64,000 nucleotides of DNA from Paenibacillus lemnae (GCF_012933385.1 NZ_JABBPN010000002.1:248001-312000), one strand, 5' to 3'. Shown: positions 52,227-61,602, numbered from the stretch's first letter. Made by a program: numbers and translations. The notes: generated by a model from the sequence alone, not told the origin.

Positions 52227-54500
52227 TCATGGTTGATCTTTCTTTTCGTCACGCTGTCCTGAATCCACAGGAAGGTCAGTCTTGGTCTTCTTCATGTCCT
52301 CAGGATACTCTATACGGGAGTGGAAAATCCCCATGACTGTCGCTTTTAATGTTTTGGAAATAATATCAAGCTCTTTCATCGTCAGATCACATTCATTCAG
52401 TTGATTGTCATCGACACGGCCCTTGATGATCTTCTCGATCATGTTTTCAACCTGATCTACGGTTGGCTTACGTAAGGAACGTACCGCTGCTTCCACACTG
52501 TCAGCAATACCCACGATCGCTGCTTCCTTCGATTGGGCTTTCGGTCCGGGATAACGGAAATCATCTTCTGTAAAATCCGGTTCAACACCCTGCTCCTGCG
52601 CCTGCTTCATCGCTTTATGGTAGAAAAAATGAAGGAATGTTGTACCATGATGCTGCTCGGCAATATCCCGGATCGGCTTCGGAAGGTTATAGTCTTTCTG
52701 CATTTCAACTCCGTCCCGGGCATGTGCAACAATGATCGACTTGCTCAGCTTCGGCTCCAGAGAGTCATGCGGATTCTCCATATTACTCTGGTTCTCGATA
52801 AAGTACATCGGACGCTTTGTTTTGCCCACGTCATGATAATAAGATCCTACACGGCACAGCAGGCCATCCGCTCCGATTGCTTCCGCAGCCGCTTCAGATA
52901 GGTTTCCGACCATGACACTGTGATGATACGTCCCTGGTGTTTCAGTCAGCAGTTTACGCAGCAGCGGATGATTCGGATTAGACAGCTCCACCAGCTTCAA
53001 AGCAGACAAAATACCGAATGTTACTTCGAAAAATGGCATCAAGCCAATCACGAGCACTGCCGTCAAAATCCCACCGGCAATCGCAAAGCCAAGTGCGTAC
53101 AAGCTTTCTGCGCGAGTCCATGTGGAATCATGAACCAGAAGGATGATAAGCACAGACAGGGCACCGAACAGAGACACCATAATGCCCCCCTTCAACAGGG
53201 CAGAGCGCTGACTGGCCCGGTGGATTGCAAACAGCGCTACACATGATGTAACGACAGCAAAAAATCCAAACCGGAAATCAAACATCTGGCTCTTATCCAC
53301 ATTCAGAATTACACTGGCCAGAATACTGAAAATCATAGCGCTGAAATAAGCCAGATGGATGTCCATCAGCAGTGTAACGAGAATGACGCCGATGGCAACA
53401 GGAGCCAGATAGCCTACATAAATGCGTTCCTCACTCTGGAGAAATCCTGCCAGGTGCATGCTGATCAGTGTAATAACATAGATAAGTACCAGCATTAATA
53501 TTTGAGAGTTGTTATATTTAAATAAATTGACGTCCGATTGACGGATAAACATCAGCACCCCAAAAGAGAGCAGGACGGAAAAGAGAAGCAGTCCCAGTTC
53601 CGGCCAATATGTCACTTCATCTTTCAGCAAGCCGTTCTTGCTCAGAAAATCATAAATATCAGGTGTAATCAGCTGACCTTTCTGAACGAGAATGTCTCCC
53701 TGTTTAATGAACACCGGCTGTGTGTTTTCTCTCGCCTCGACCTTCGCTTCCTTCGTTGCCACTTCATTATAAAATTTATTTGCCGTAATAGAGAGACGGA
53801 CCAGCTCTTGTACGACTTCACGGGCGGTCCGGTCGTTCAGCGAACTGGTGCTGACCAGCTCGGCCACCTTGGCTCTTGCTGTCTGGGCATCGACAATCTC
53901 ATTCATCAATCGTGACACGATATCCCGGGCCACCGATTTCATCTGAGTAATTTCTTCGCCTTCAAGCCGGGGTATCTTGATAAAAGTTTCTTCCGGCACA
54001 CGATACGCCTGCTGTTCAATAACACGTTTCATTTCCTCCAGCAGTTCGTCCGGATATCCTTCCGACCCCCGGTTGCCCGCTATAAAGCTGTTGACAAAAT
54101 CGTTCACGCGCTGCGGAATTTCTTCCCGATAGATTGAGATTTTATCCTGGACGGATACCTCATCCTGATTCAGGCGGTCAATCCGCTCGAACAGCTGCTG
54201 CACCAAAACATCATTCCGAAGAGGTACATATGTATAAATGGGCTGCACACGTTCTGCTGCTTCTTCCTGTGCTTTCAATGTAGCCTTGCTGTCCTCGATC
54301 TGAGCCGGAGCAGGAATATTTTTCTCACTGCGCGTACCAACTTGAATATCATAACGCTCCGGGAGAAGCTTGATCGACAGGCTGATATAAATCAGCAGCG
54401 CAAGCAGTAAAAACAGAATATAGCGTGTTGCCACGCTATATTTCCACCTGTTATTTTTATCTGATATGGACTTGTCCGTCGATGGTTTGGTAATGGCCAT
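52227..54500 (-). CDS. pgpH: 7TM-HD cyclic-di-AMP phosphodiesterase (PgpH/YqfF family)
   Basis: 757 residues: one N-terminal helix, a large extracellular 7TMR-HDED domain (about 55-290), seven membrane helices (about 295-480) and a cytoplasmic HD domain with TPGTYHHSVMVGNLSEAAA and YYHDVGKTKRP (HD pair intact). PgpH degrades c-di-AMP in Listeria and relatives; the role here is inferred from architecture. Located between phoH and ybeY, the usual site. Confidence 0.93.
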   Translation of the reverse strand: MAITKPSTDKSISDKNNRWKYSVATRYILFLLLALLIYISLSIKLLPERYDIQVGTRSEKNIPAPAQIEDSKATLKAQEEAAERVQPIYTYVPLRNDVLVQQLFERIDRLNQDEVSVQDKISIYREEIPQRVNDFVNSFIAGNRGSEGYPDELLEEMKRVIEQQAYRVPEETFIKIPRLEGEEITQMKSVARDIVSRLMNEIVDAQTARAKVAELVSTSSLNDRTAREVVQELVRLSITANKFYNEVATKEAKVEARENTQPVFIKQGDILVQKGQLITPDIYDFLSKNGLLKDEVTYWPELGLLLFSVLLSFGVLMFIRQSDVNLFKYNNSQILMLVLIYVITLISMHLAGFLQSEERIYVGYLAPVAIGVILVTLLMDIHLAYFSAMIFSILASVILNVDKSQMFDFRFGFFAVVTSCVALFAIHRASQRSALLKGGIMVSLFGALSVLIILLVHDSTWTRAESLYALGFAIAGGILTAVLVIGLMPFFEVTFGILSALKLVELSNPNHPLLRKLLTETPGTYHHSVMVGNLSEAAAEAIGADGLLCRVGSYYHDVGKTKRPMYFIENQSNMENPHDSLEPKLSKSIIVAHARDGVEMQKDYNLPKPIRDIAEQHHGTTFLHFFYHKAMKQAQEQGVEPDFTEDDFRYPGPKAQSKEAAIVGIADSVEAAVRSLRKPTVDQVENMIEKIIKGRVDDNQLNECDLTMKELDIISKTLKATVMGIFHSRIEYPEDMKKTKTDLPVDSGQRDEKKDQP

Positions 54501-54514
54501 AGCGACAATCCCCT

Positions 54515-55486
54515 TTAAACTTGGTTTTCTGCAGCTTTGTCATATGCAACGATAATTTTCTGGACTAAAGAGTGCCGTACAACGTCCTGCTCAGCAAAAT
54601 AAACAAATCCGATATCTTCAATCTCACCAAGAATCATTTTGGCTTCAACAAGTCCTGATTTCTTGCCGCGGGGCAGATCAATCTGAGTGACATCGCCGGT
54701 AATGACCATTTTGGAGCCAAATCCCAGACGGGTCAAAAACATCTTCATCTGTTCCGGTGTCGTGTTCTGGGCTTCATCCAATATAATAAATGAATCGTCC
54801 AGCGTACGTCCCCTCATATAAGCAAGCGGCGCGATTTCAATGAGGCCTCTCTCCAGTGCTTTGGCTGTCTGGTCTGGTCCCATCACGTCGTACAGCGCAT
54901 CATACAGCGGCCGTAGATAAGGATCAACCTTCTCCTGCAGATCGCCTGGGAGAAAGCCCAGACTTTCGCCTGCTTCGACAGCCGGACGTGTGAGGACAAT
55001 CCGCTTAACCGTTCCTTCTTTCAGGGCAGCAACAGCGAGAACGACCGCAAGATAGGTTTTACCGGTACCGGCCGGGCCAATCCCGAATACAATATCACGC
55101 TTCTTGATCGTAGTCACATAGTGCTTCTGTCCGATTGTCTTAACCCGGATCGGCTTACCCCGGAATGTTGTCGTGATTTCGCCTTTATAAAGATCGAGCA
55201 GTTGATCTGCACGTAAATCGATAGCCAGGTCTACGGCATAATTAACATCTCTTTCTGTCAAAATGTATCCATTGCGGACAAGCTGAAGCAGTACGTCAAA
55301 CAGCTGCTGAAGGCTTTCCACATGAGCTGGTTCACCCGTTATGGTCAACACAGCTTCCCGCGAATCAATCCTGGCGGGTATGCGGGATTCAATCATTTTA
55401 AGAAATGTATCCTGGGGTCCGAATAAAGAAAGCCCTTCAGACGCGCTTTGCAAATGAATGTGAGTGCTGGTCGTTTGTTGTGACAA
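54515..55486 (-). CDS. phoH: PhoH family ATPase (YbeZ type)
   Basis: 323 residues, an ATPase that works with YbeY in rRNA maturation. Walker A GPAGTGKTYLA, Walker B SFIILDEAQN, ITGDVTQIDLPRG. Start is TTG at 55486 with GAGG a few bases upstream; no ATG is in a better position. Unlike the second PhoH protein at 24.8-26.2 kb it has no PIN domain. Confidence 0.94.
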   Translation of the reverse strand: MSQQTTSTHIHLQSASEGLSLFGPQDTFLKMIESRIPARIDSREAVLTITGEPAHVESLQQLFDVLLQLVRNGYILTERDVNYAVDLAIDLRADQLLDLYKGEITTTFRGKPIRVKTIGQKHYVTTIKKRDIVFGIGPAGTGKTYLAVVLAVAALKEGTVKRIVLTRPAVEAGESLGFLPGDLQEKVDPYLRPLYDALYDVMGPDQTAKALERGLIEIAPLAYMRGRTLDDSFIILDEAQNTTPEQMKMFLTRLGFGSKMVITGDVTQIDLPRGKKSGLVEAKMILGEIEDIGFVYFAEQDVVRHSLVQKIIVAYDKAAENQV

Positions 55487-55492
55487 ATAGCC

Positions 55493-56686
55493 TCATTCTC
55501 CTTGGTTATATACTATGGGAAGCTCTTTCGATATGGACTCTTCCACCTCGAAAAGTACTTTCATATAAACTTTACCATTCTCTTTCTTATCATGCAAAAT
55601 TTTTTGGCCTACAAGACGTGTTTCAGCACCATATTTAGCCAAAATGTCACGAAATGCGCTCTCCAGTCCCTGCCTTTTCGCCTCATCCTCTGTAATGGTT
55701 TCTGTAGTCTGCTGTACCTCCATCACTTTCTCGGACATCCACCCGAATGGAAGCGGTTTGGTGCGCCAGGTCAGAGGATCATACAAGCTTAACGTCTTAG
55801 TGACTTCGTAATCCACATCACCATACCCCCACAGCTGGACCGCACGATTGCCCAATACGAGGTAAGACTTACTTTTATATTCTCCGGTGAGCACATTTTT
55901 CTTTTTCGTTAACGGTACTTCAATTTGATATTCATGCCAGACGAGGCCTTTAACCTCTCCTTTTGCTACAACAGACCTTTGGTTTTCTTCGTCTCCCAAT
56001 ATACCGGAAATTAAAACTTCACCTTTCTTGACTCTGGTGTTGACCTGAACTTTCGGAACGCCTTTCTCAGCATATATAGACGTAATCACGGCATCCGCAG
56101 TACTGACCAGATGGCGCGGACTCTGCAGAACAGGCTTCTTAGGAACTGAGGCTTCGACTACCTGGATTGTAATGCTTGTACCCTTTCGTTCCACACCGAC
56201 CCATGAGGTCCCAGGAATTTGTGCGGTCAGGTCAGCAGACAGCCTGTCCAGTGATTTCAGACGAAATATCCATTGGTAAGTGTACACCCCTTCTTTGTGG
56301 GCCGCTTCAAGCACATCCTCAGAAGCGATCTTCTCATTACCTTCAACCTCAATGTTCCACACCATGGAAGAGAGCAGCATTAGCGTAAAAAAGAAGATGA
56401 CCATGCCGGCCGCGAAAATCTTTCGCTTCCATAAATGAGATGTACGAAAAGGAAGGCCATGACGTTCCAGAATGGTTGTCCGGCAGCCTGTCTTTTTTAA
56501 CAGGGGTCTTAAACCCTTAAAATCAGACAGCAGGAGTTTGAACTCTGCAGACTGTTCTCCTGTCGGTTTGATCTCCCAGACGGGGGTCGCCGCTTCCGAC
56601 AAGGCGTTAATGAAAGACGGCAGCTGTTCTCCCCGCACCCTTACTTTCAGGTATCCGCGGATATATATCATTGTCGGAATATTCAA
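55493..56686 (-). CDS. yqfD: Sporulation protein YqfD
   Basis: 397 residues. Mother-cell protein needed for efficient sporulation in Bacillus; related to forespore engulfment factors. One membrane helix (about 92-112: FAAGMVIFFFTLMLL), preceded by a cytoplasmic part and followed by an extracytoplasmic domain with VKKGEVLISGILGDE. TTG start preceded by GGGGG; it overlaps the yqfC stop by 4 bp (TTGA). Confidence 0.93.
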   Translation of the reverse strand: MNIPTMIYIRGYLKVRVRGEQLPSFINALSEAATPVWEIKPTGEQSAEFKLLLSDFKGLRPLLKKTGCRTTILERHGLPFRTSHLWKRKIFAAGMVIFFFTLMLLSSMVWNIEVEGNEKIASEDVLEAAHKEGVYTYQWIFRLKSLDRLSADLTAQIPGTSWVGVERKGTSITIQVVEASVPKKPVLQSPRHLVSTADAVITSIYAEKGVPKVQVNTRVKKGEVLISGILGDEENQRSVVAKGEVKGLVWHEYQIEVPLTKKKNVLTGEYKSKSYLVLGNRAVQLWGYGDVDYEVTKTLSLYDPLTWRTKPLPFGWMSEKVMEVQQTTETITEDEAKRQGLESAFRDILAKYGAETRLVGQKILHDKKENGKVYMKVLFEVEESISKELPIVYNQGE

Positions 56687-56976
56687 GGTTTTCCCCCTCT
56701 TTCTATGTATTGTATATGCTGTACTTTTCCCGCCACTGTCACTTCTGTGCTCTGAATTGCCCGGATCGAGAGGCCGGAACCAGAAATCTCCAAAGCTCCA
56801 TCGTTCAGGGACAAAACAAGTTTTTCTGATGTGAATTGAATAACTCCCCGGTGATTTTCAATATGAAGTTCATGATTGCCAATCAGGGTCAACCGCGGCA
56901 AGTCAAACAGCAAATCCTGAGGCAAATCGAGTATATCCTGAGTCCATTTCTGCAGATTGCGGCTGATGCGGGACAT
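56683..56976 (-). CDS. yqfC: Sporulation protein YqfC
   Basis: 97 residues, soluble, beta-rich (LPRLTLIGNHELHIENHRG; LSIRAIQSTEVTVAGKVQ). YqfC and YqfD are co-expressed under sigma-E in B. subtilis. The ATG at 56976 follows GGGGG by about 10 bases; the frame is open to 57114 but would run into a terminator. A sigma-E-like promoter is found at 57007-57035. Confidence 0.92.
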   Translation of the reverse strand: MSRISRNLQKWTQDILDLPQDLLFDLPRLTLIGNHELHIENHRGVIQFTSEKLVLSLNDGALEISGSGLSIRAIQSTEVTVAGKVQHIQYIERGGKP

Positions 56977-57006
56977 ATGAAGCCCTTCCCCCTTCCTGTA
57001 CTGTAC

Positions 57007-57035
57007 ACCATATGCCTCCAGCTGCCTGATTATGC
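57007..57035 (-). promoter_or_regulatory. Possible sigma-E promoter for yqfCD
   Basis: Minus strand GCATAAT (57035-57029), 14-bp spacer, CATATGGT (57014-57007). The -35 fits the sigma-E consensus; the -10 keeps CATA and the final T. It lies between a strong terminator and yqfC, where a promoter is required. Confidence 0.6.
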
Positions 57036-57068
57036 CAGCACATCCCCGACAGACCGCTGTTTCAGCGC

Positions 57069-57110
57069 AAAAAAACAGGCCGTTCGGGACATTGCCCGAA
57101 CGGCCTGTTT
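57069..57110 (-). terminator. Intrinsic terminator of the floA-linked hypothetical gene
   Basis: Perfect 16-bp stem AAACAGGCCGTTCGGG (57073-57088 with 57095-57110) followed by TTTTTTT on the minus strand. It isolates the floA operon from yqfCD. Confidence 0.92.
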
Positions 57111-57132
57111 GCACAGTTTTGCTGTATAAAGT

Positions 57133-57720
57133 TTAACGGCGTCGTCCAAGAGGCTTTTTCGCTCTTGGAGGACCCAAAATTTCAGACCAAATGATCCCTT
57201 GTACAGCTCGATCTGCAAGATCTGATTGGCTGAGCTGAGGCTGTGACTGCTCCGACGCTGATTCCTGCAGCGGTGATTTATACCCAGAATCCAAACGATC
57301 CAAATCAGCAAAAGCACCTTCGAGATCTCGCTGCATCTGCCGTTTCCGTTCTTCCATACCTTCACTGACTTTTCGGGTATCAAGGTTTTCAGCGGCTGAT
57401 TCCAATCGGGATTTCGCATCTTCATACGCGTCCTGAACCTCTTCCTGCTCATGATAAGGAGATTCATACCTGCCCTGTTCACGATCTGATGAGTCTGTTG
57501 AACGCCTGGAAAGCTGACGTGAATCCGATTCTGCGGCAGGCGGGCCTGCAGGCTGTGATCCTGCGGGCCGTGGCTGCTGGTTGCGGCGTTCCTTTTCATT
57601 GCCGAAGGTTGGCATCTGTGACGGCTTTTGTTCACCGCCCTTGCCGAGTTTACCTAAGAAGGAGAGGAGAAAATACCCGGCAATGGCCACGATGAATAAA
57701 TTATCGAAGATCCACTCCAT
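57133..57720 (-). CDS. Membrane-anchored hydrophilic protein of unknown function next to floA
   Basis: 195 residues. I do not recognise a family. One N-terminal helix (about 7-23: NLFIVAIAGYFLLSFLG), then a long polar, probably disordered stretch rich in Gln, Ser, Glu and Arg, a short helical segment (about 95-140: KSRLESAAENLDTRK) and a hydrophobic-basic end (IIWSEILGPPRAKKPLGRRR). GAGG precedes the ATG by 10 bases. 18 bp after floA, so it ends the nfeD-floA transcript, where B. subtilis has the much smaller yqfB. A role as a flotillin partner is a guess. Confidence 0.65.
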   Translation of the reverse strand: MEWIFDNLFIVAIAGYFLLSFLGKLGKGGEQKPSQMPTFGNEKERRNQQPRPAGSQPAGPPAAESDSRQLSRRSTDSSDREQGRYESPYHEQEEVQDAYEDAKSRLESAAENLDTRKVSEGMEERKRQMQRDLEGAFADLDRLDSGYKSPLQESASEQSQPQLSQSDLADRAVQGIIWSEILGPPRAKKPLGRRR

Positions 57721-57738
57721 GAAGGCTTCGCCTCATTC

Positions 57739-58749
57739 CTATTTGTTATTTCTGGAATCGTTCTGATTATCATTGTTTTCATTTACTTTACCTAACTGGC
57801 CTCTCATTTGAGTGTCAGCTTCAATATTTTTGAGATTCATGTAATCCATAACACCCAACTGTCCGCTTCTAAGCGCTTCAGCCATAGCCAGCGGTACTTC
57901 GGACTCGGATTCCACAACGCGCGCTCTCATCTCTACGACACGTGCTTTCATCTCTTGCTCTTGAGCTACGGCCATAGCACGGCGTTCCTCAGCTTTTGCC
58001 TGAGCAATACGCTTGTCAGCTTCTGCCTGCTCGGTCTGCAGGAATGCACCAATGTTCTTGCCTACATCCACATCCGCAATATCAATCGACAGAATTTCGA
58101 ATGCAGTACCTGAATCCAGTCCTTTAGATAGAACCGTTCTGGACATCAAGTCAGGATTCTCCAGAACATCTTTATGAGAACCTGCAGAACCGACCGTTGT
58201 AACGATCCCTTCACCGACACGGGCAATGATCGTTTCTTCTCCTGCACCACCGACGAGCCTGTCAATGTTGGCACGTACGGTTACACGAGCTTTAACCTTC
58301 ACTTCGATACCGTCTTTAGCAACTGCAGCTACGATTGGTGTCTCGATAACACGAGGGTTAACACTCATCTGTACCGCCTGCAGCACATCACGGCCTGCAA
58401 GGTCGATCGCGGCGGCACGTTCAAATTCGAGCGGAATATTGGCGCGCTGTGCAGCAATCAATGCATTAACGACACGGTCAACATTACCGCCTGCCAAATA
58501 ATGACTTTCCAGCTGGTTAATGTTCAATCCAAGCCCTGCCTTTGTAGCTTTGATCAGCGGATTCACAATCCGGCTTGGTGTAACGCGGCGGAGCCTCATG
58601 GCTACCAATGTGATAATACCGACGCGAACGCCGGAAGCGATCGCCGAGATCCAGAGCATAAGCGGGAAAAAACTGAAGAACACGCTCAGCAATATAATAC
58701 CGACAACCCCAATTAAAAGAATAGTGATCATTGAGTCATCCCAGTTCAA
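57739..58749 (-). CDS. floA: Flotillin-like protein FloA
   Basis: 336 residues. Scaffold of functional membrane microdomains. An N-terminal membrane hairpin (about 6-40), the conserved flotillin core ([43 protein letters not shown]) and a C-terminal Ala/Glu coiled coil ([22 protein letters not shown]). TTG at 58749 lies 8 bases after GGAGG; an ATG two codons earlier is only 3 bases from it. The ending is Asn/Asp-rich. Belongs with nfeD. Confidence 0.94.
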   Translation of the reverse strand: MNWDDSMITILLIGVVGIILLSVFFSFFPLMLWISAIASGVRVGIITLVAMRLRRVTPSRIVNPLIKATKAGLGLNINQLESHYLAGGNVDRVVNALIAAQRANIPLEFERAAAIDLAGRDVLQAVQMSVNPRVIETPIVAAVAKDGIEVKVKARVTVRANIDRLVGGAGEETIIARVGEGIVTTVGSAGSHKDVLENPDLMSRTVLSKGLDSGTAFEILSIDIADVDVGKNIGAFLQTEQAEADKRIAQAKAEERRAMAVAQEQEMKARVVEMRARVVESESEVPLAMAEALRSGQLGVMDYMNLKNIEADTQMRGQLGKVNENNDNQNDSRNNK

Positions 58750-58785
58750 ATACATCTACCTCCATACTATTTATTTGTTGATACC

Positions 58786-58813
58786 ATTGTACCAAATAAA
58801 AAATTCTTATCAA
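58786..58813 (-). promoter_or_regulatory. Additional sigma-A-like promoter for floA
   Basis: TTGATA (58813-58808), 16-bp spacer, TACAAT (58791-58786) on the minus strand, in the nfeD-floA gap. It may give floA basal expression apart from the sigma-W promoter. Confidence 0.6.
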
Positions 58814-58854
58814 ATTCTTAATCTTATTTTGTCGGAATTAGCCGCACTCTTGTG

Positions 58855-60222
58855 CTATTCGACTGTGGTTTCTTCAACTACAATCCGGGTCCCATCGGTC
58901 TTTAGCACTTTAATAGGAGTTCCGGCAGCCACAAATCCACCTGCGGATACGACGTCCAGACGCTGTCCTTCAATTTCGGCAGTTCCAGCTGGACGAAGCG
59001 GAGTAACACTAATTCCCGTCAAGCCGATTAGCATATCACGGTCGGCTATCGGAATATATCCATTTTCTCTGGACAAGCTGTCGCTTAGAATAAACTTATT
59101 CCAGATTCCCCGTTCCTTGAACACGACCGCAACCACCACAATGGCAACCAGTGCACACAGGAACGCGATACCCAACGACCAGGCAACATGAGTGGTGCTG
59201 TAGGCTGCACGGACCACGCCGAACACCAGGCTGATCGAGCCGATGACGCCTAGAATACCGAAGCTTGGAACAAAGAGCTCCATTGCCAGCAATACGAGCC
59301 CGATAATGAACAGCAGCCACGTCTCAGTTCCGGCAAACCCGGCAACGGTGTTACCGAAAAAGTACAGGACAAAACCGATGATACCTATAATTCCTGGAAA
59401 ACCAAATCCGGGAACGATGACTTCGATCAGTACACCGGCAATACCTACAAACAGCAGTATCGTCATAACGATAGGGTTTGTCAGGAAAGTAGCCAGCTTC
59501 TCAGAAAAGGTGAGCTCCATCGTAAACATGTCTGTGGTGGAGTACCCCATCCACTCGATCACTTCATTGGTGCTGTTGGCCAGCTTATCTGCATAACCAA
59601 CCTTCAGCGCTTCCTCCGGAGAAAGAGAAATCACCTGCCCTACTTCATTGGTTCTGTTAATTTCGGGCATCTCTACCTTCTCATTGGTACCAGCCATACC
59701 GATTGCAATATCTGAATTACGTCCGCTGGACTCTGCAGCACTCTTCATTTTACTCTTCCACCAAGACACCATCTTGGCATCTTTTACCGGATTGCCCATG
59801 CCATCCACCATATATGCTGCGCCGATCATACTGCCATCAGCCATGGCGATTTTATCTGCATTCAGAGCAATATAACTTCCCGCAGAAGCAGCATCTCCGC
59901 GAATAAAGGCAACGATCGGAATATCGGTTTGCTGAAGCAAATTCCCGATTTCTTGCGCCTTGTCAACACGGCCCCCCGGTGTATCGATCTCCAAAACGAT
60001 CAACCCTGCGTCCATATCCACGGCTTCTTTAAAAGAACGCTGAAGAAAACTTGTCAGTCCCTGCTCAATTTGCTGCTTAACAGGAATGACATAAACTGAC
60101 CCACTGTTCTCTGCCGCTTCCGCTTTGCCTGGATTGACATATAACGCGCAGGACATGAGTATCCACAGCAATGCTAAGAGTGTGAGCCCAAGCCGCCTTG
60201 GCGACAGCTTCCTAAAACTCAT
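58855..60222 (-). CDS. NfeD family membrane serine protease (long form)
   Basis: 455 residues. Signal/anchor segment (about 10-30), ClpP-like protease domain (LIVLEIDTPGGRVDKAQEIG; GDAASAGSYIALNADKIAMADGSMIG with the probable nucleophile Ser near 113-116), four or five membrane helices (about 230-360) and a C-terminal OB domain (GITVTPLRPAGTAEIEG). Long NfeD proteins usually pair with flotillins, as here. ATG at 60222 has GGAGG 7 bases upstream; corresponds to B. subtilis yqeZ. Confidence 0.93.
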   Translation of the reverse strand: MSFRKLSPRRLGLTLLALLWILMSCALYVNPGKAEAAENSGSVYVIPVKQQIEQGLTSFLQRSFKEAVDMDAGLIVLEIDTPGGRVDKAQEIGNLLQQTDIPIVAFIRGDAASAGSYIALNADKIAMADGSMIGAAYMVDGMGNPVKDAKMVSWWKSKMKSAAESSGRNSDIAIGMAGTNEKVEMPEINRTNEVGQVISLSPEEALKVGYADKLANSTNEVIEWMGYSTTDMFTMELTFSEKLATFLTNPIVMTILLFVGIAGVLIEVIVPGFGFPGIIGIIGFVLYFFGNTVAGFAGTETWLLFIIGLVLLAMELFVPSFGILGVIGSISLVFGVVRAAYSTTHVAWSLGIAFLCALVAIVVVAVVFKERGIWNKFILSDSLSRENGYIPIADRDMLIGLTGISVTPLRPAGTAEIEGQRLDVVSAGGFVAAGTPIKVLKTDGTRIVVEETTVE

Positions 60223-60338
60223 CTCGTACCCTCCTCCTATAAAGATCATTCGTGCCATATCTTTAAACCGCTATCATGGTTTGTGAGCGGATGCCTATTT
60301 ATTAATATGTGTAAGCTCCCGAACACATTATAACGTAA

Positions 60339-60364
60339 TACGTATGTTTACCCATTTGGTTTCA
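60339..60364 (-). promoter_or_regulatory. Sigma-W (ECF) promoter for nfeD-floA
   Basis: On the minus strand TGAAAC (60364-60359) and CGTA (60342-60339) are separated by exactly 16 bp, the textbook sigma-W arrangement. In B. subtilis the homologous yqeZ-yqfA-yqfB operon is sigma-W dependent. It lies about 115 bp before nfeD. Confidence 0.82.
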
Positions 60365-60403
60365 AAAAGATAACCCCGCCATGTAAACCACCTAAAAAGC
60401 AAA

Positions 60404-60435
60404 GAAAAAACACTCCTTGATCAAATCAAGGAGTG
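60404..60435 (-). terminator. Intrinsic terminator of yqeY
   Basis: CACTCCTTGAT and its complement ATCAAGGAGTG enclose a short loop, followed on the minus strand by TTTTTTC. Confidence 0.9.
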
Positions 60436-60449
60436 CTTCGCTTATGTTA

Positions 60450-60890
60450 TTACAGAAATTGTTGAACCACTTGATTCACTAGTTTTCCATCCGCGCGCCC
60501 TTTGACTTTCGGCATAAGAGCGTTCATCACTTTACCCATTTCGGCTTTTGAAGAAGCACCGGTTTCCTGGATGGTCTGCTGTACAATGACTTTAATTTCT
60601 TCTTCAGTAAGCTGATCCGGAAGGTAGGACGTCAGGAGCTCAATTTCTGCTTTGGCATCGGCGGCAAGATCGTCACGATCTGCTTTTTCAAATTCCTGGA
60701 GGGCATCTTTGCGCTGTTTGATTTCACGACTTATAATATCAAGCACTTCGCTGTCATCCAAACTTCTTTTCAAATCTATTTCAAGATTTTTAATCGTTGA
60801 ACGAACCATTCGAATGGTGGAGAGTTTGAACTTGTCCTTACTCTTCATCGCTTGCTTCATATCTTCGTTCAATCGTTCGCTAAGATTCAT
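60450..60890 (-). CDS. yqeY: GatB/YqeY domain protein
   Basis: 146 residues. Homologous to the C-terminal tRNA-binding domain of GatB amidotransferase (LSERLNEDMKQAMKSKDKFKLSTIR in parts; LPDQLTEEEIKVIV; MNALMPKVKGRADGKLVNQVV). It may bind tRNA, but the stand-alone role is not settled. Follows rpsU by 16 bp, as in B. subtilis, and shares its promoter. Confidence 0.93.
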   Translation of the reverse strand: MNLSERLNEDMKQAMKSKDKFKLSTIRMVRSTIKNLEIDLKRSLDDSEVLDIISREIKQRKDALQEFEKADRDDLAADAKAEIELLTSYLPDQLTEEEIKVIVQQTIQETGASSKAEMGKVMNALMPKVKGRADGKLVNQVVQQFL

Positions 60891-60906
60891 GCTGAGTCAT
60901 ATCCTC

Positions 60907-61080
60907 CTAAAACTTTCTCTTACGAGCAGCCTCGGACTTTTTCTTGCGCTTTACGCTTGGCTTTTCATAATGCTTGCGTTTCTTCACTTCAGCCAAGACG
61001 CCATCTTTAGCAATGGAACGCTTGAAGCGACGAAGTGCAGCATCAATTGTCTCGTTTTTGCGAACTTTCGTTTCAGACAC
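60907..61080 (-). CDS. rpsU: 30S ribosomal protein S21
   Basis: 57 residues, same length as B. subtilis S21: [19 protein letters not shown] followed by the basic tail [25 protein letters not shown] in parts. The start is GTG at 61080 behind a purine-rich GGAGGGAGGG; the frame continues to 61134 but those codons are not typical of S21. First gene of the rpsU-yqeY unit. Confidence 0.96.
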   Translation of the reverse strand: MSETKVRKNETIDAALRRFKRSIAKDGVLAEVKKRKHYEKPSVKRKKKSEAARKRKF

Positions 61081-61139
61081 CAGTTTTCCCTCCCTCCGAC
61101 CAGACCGTCCAAGAGCAATAACACGGTTCATCATTCTTC

Positions 61140-61169
61140 ATTATAAAGCAAAGTTAAATAATGTGTCAA
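61140..61169 (-). promoter_or_regulatory. Consensus sigma-A promoter for rpsU-yqeY
   Basis: TTGACA (61169-61164), 18-bp spacer, TATAAT (61145-61140) on the minus strand: both hexamers match consensus perfectly, as expected for a ribosomal protein gene. Confidence 0.88.
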
Positions 61170-61242
61170 CCTTGGGTCATCTTATTTTAGCATGGCCATC
61201 CCAGCAGGATCATTTTGTCTGCAATTTCAGCAATATGTCTGA

Positions 61243-61602
61243 TTAGGCATGTGAATTTGAGCTGCCCACCAGCGCACCCAGTCTGGTACCGCCAAGCAGG
61301 TGGTAATGAAGATGGTGAACAGTTTGCTCCCCATCACGGCCGCAGTTGTTGATCAACCGGAAGCCGCTCTTGTCGATGCCAAGCTCCCGTGCAGCTTCCT
61401 GTGCCGCCTGATGGATGTCTGCAATCAGAGGCAGGTCCTCAGGCTGAACATCATTCATCGATGCAATATGCTTCTTCGGAATAATAAGCACATGCACAGG
61501 AGCCGCAGGCTGGATATCATGAAAAACGAGCAGCTGGTCATTCTCCAGCACTTTTTTAGACGGAATTTCTCCATTAACAATTTTGCAGAACAAACAATCC
61601 AT
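61243..61602 (-). CDS. HIT family protein (histidine triad nucleotide-binding)
   Basis: 119 residues. HIT purine-nucleotide phosphoramidase type: CLFCKIVNGEIPSKKVLE at the start, IPKKHIASMND in the middle and the histidine triad HHLHYHLLGG. The ATG at 61602 follows AAGGAGG by 8 bases. Located 43 bp after sbcC; no function in this context is known. Confidence 0.94.
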   Translation of the reverse strand: MDCLFCKIVNGEIPSKKVLENDQLLVFHDIQPAAPVHVLIIPKKHIASMNDVQPEDLPLIADIHQAAQEAARELGIDKSGFRLINNCGRDGEQTVHHLHYHLLGGTRLGALVGSSNSHA

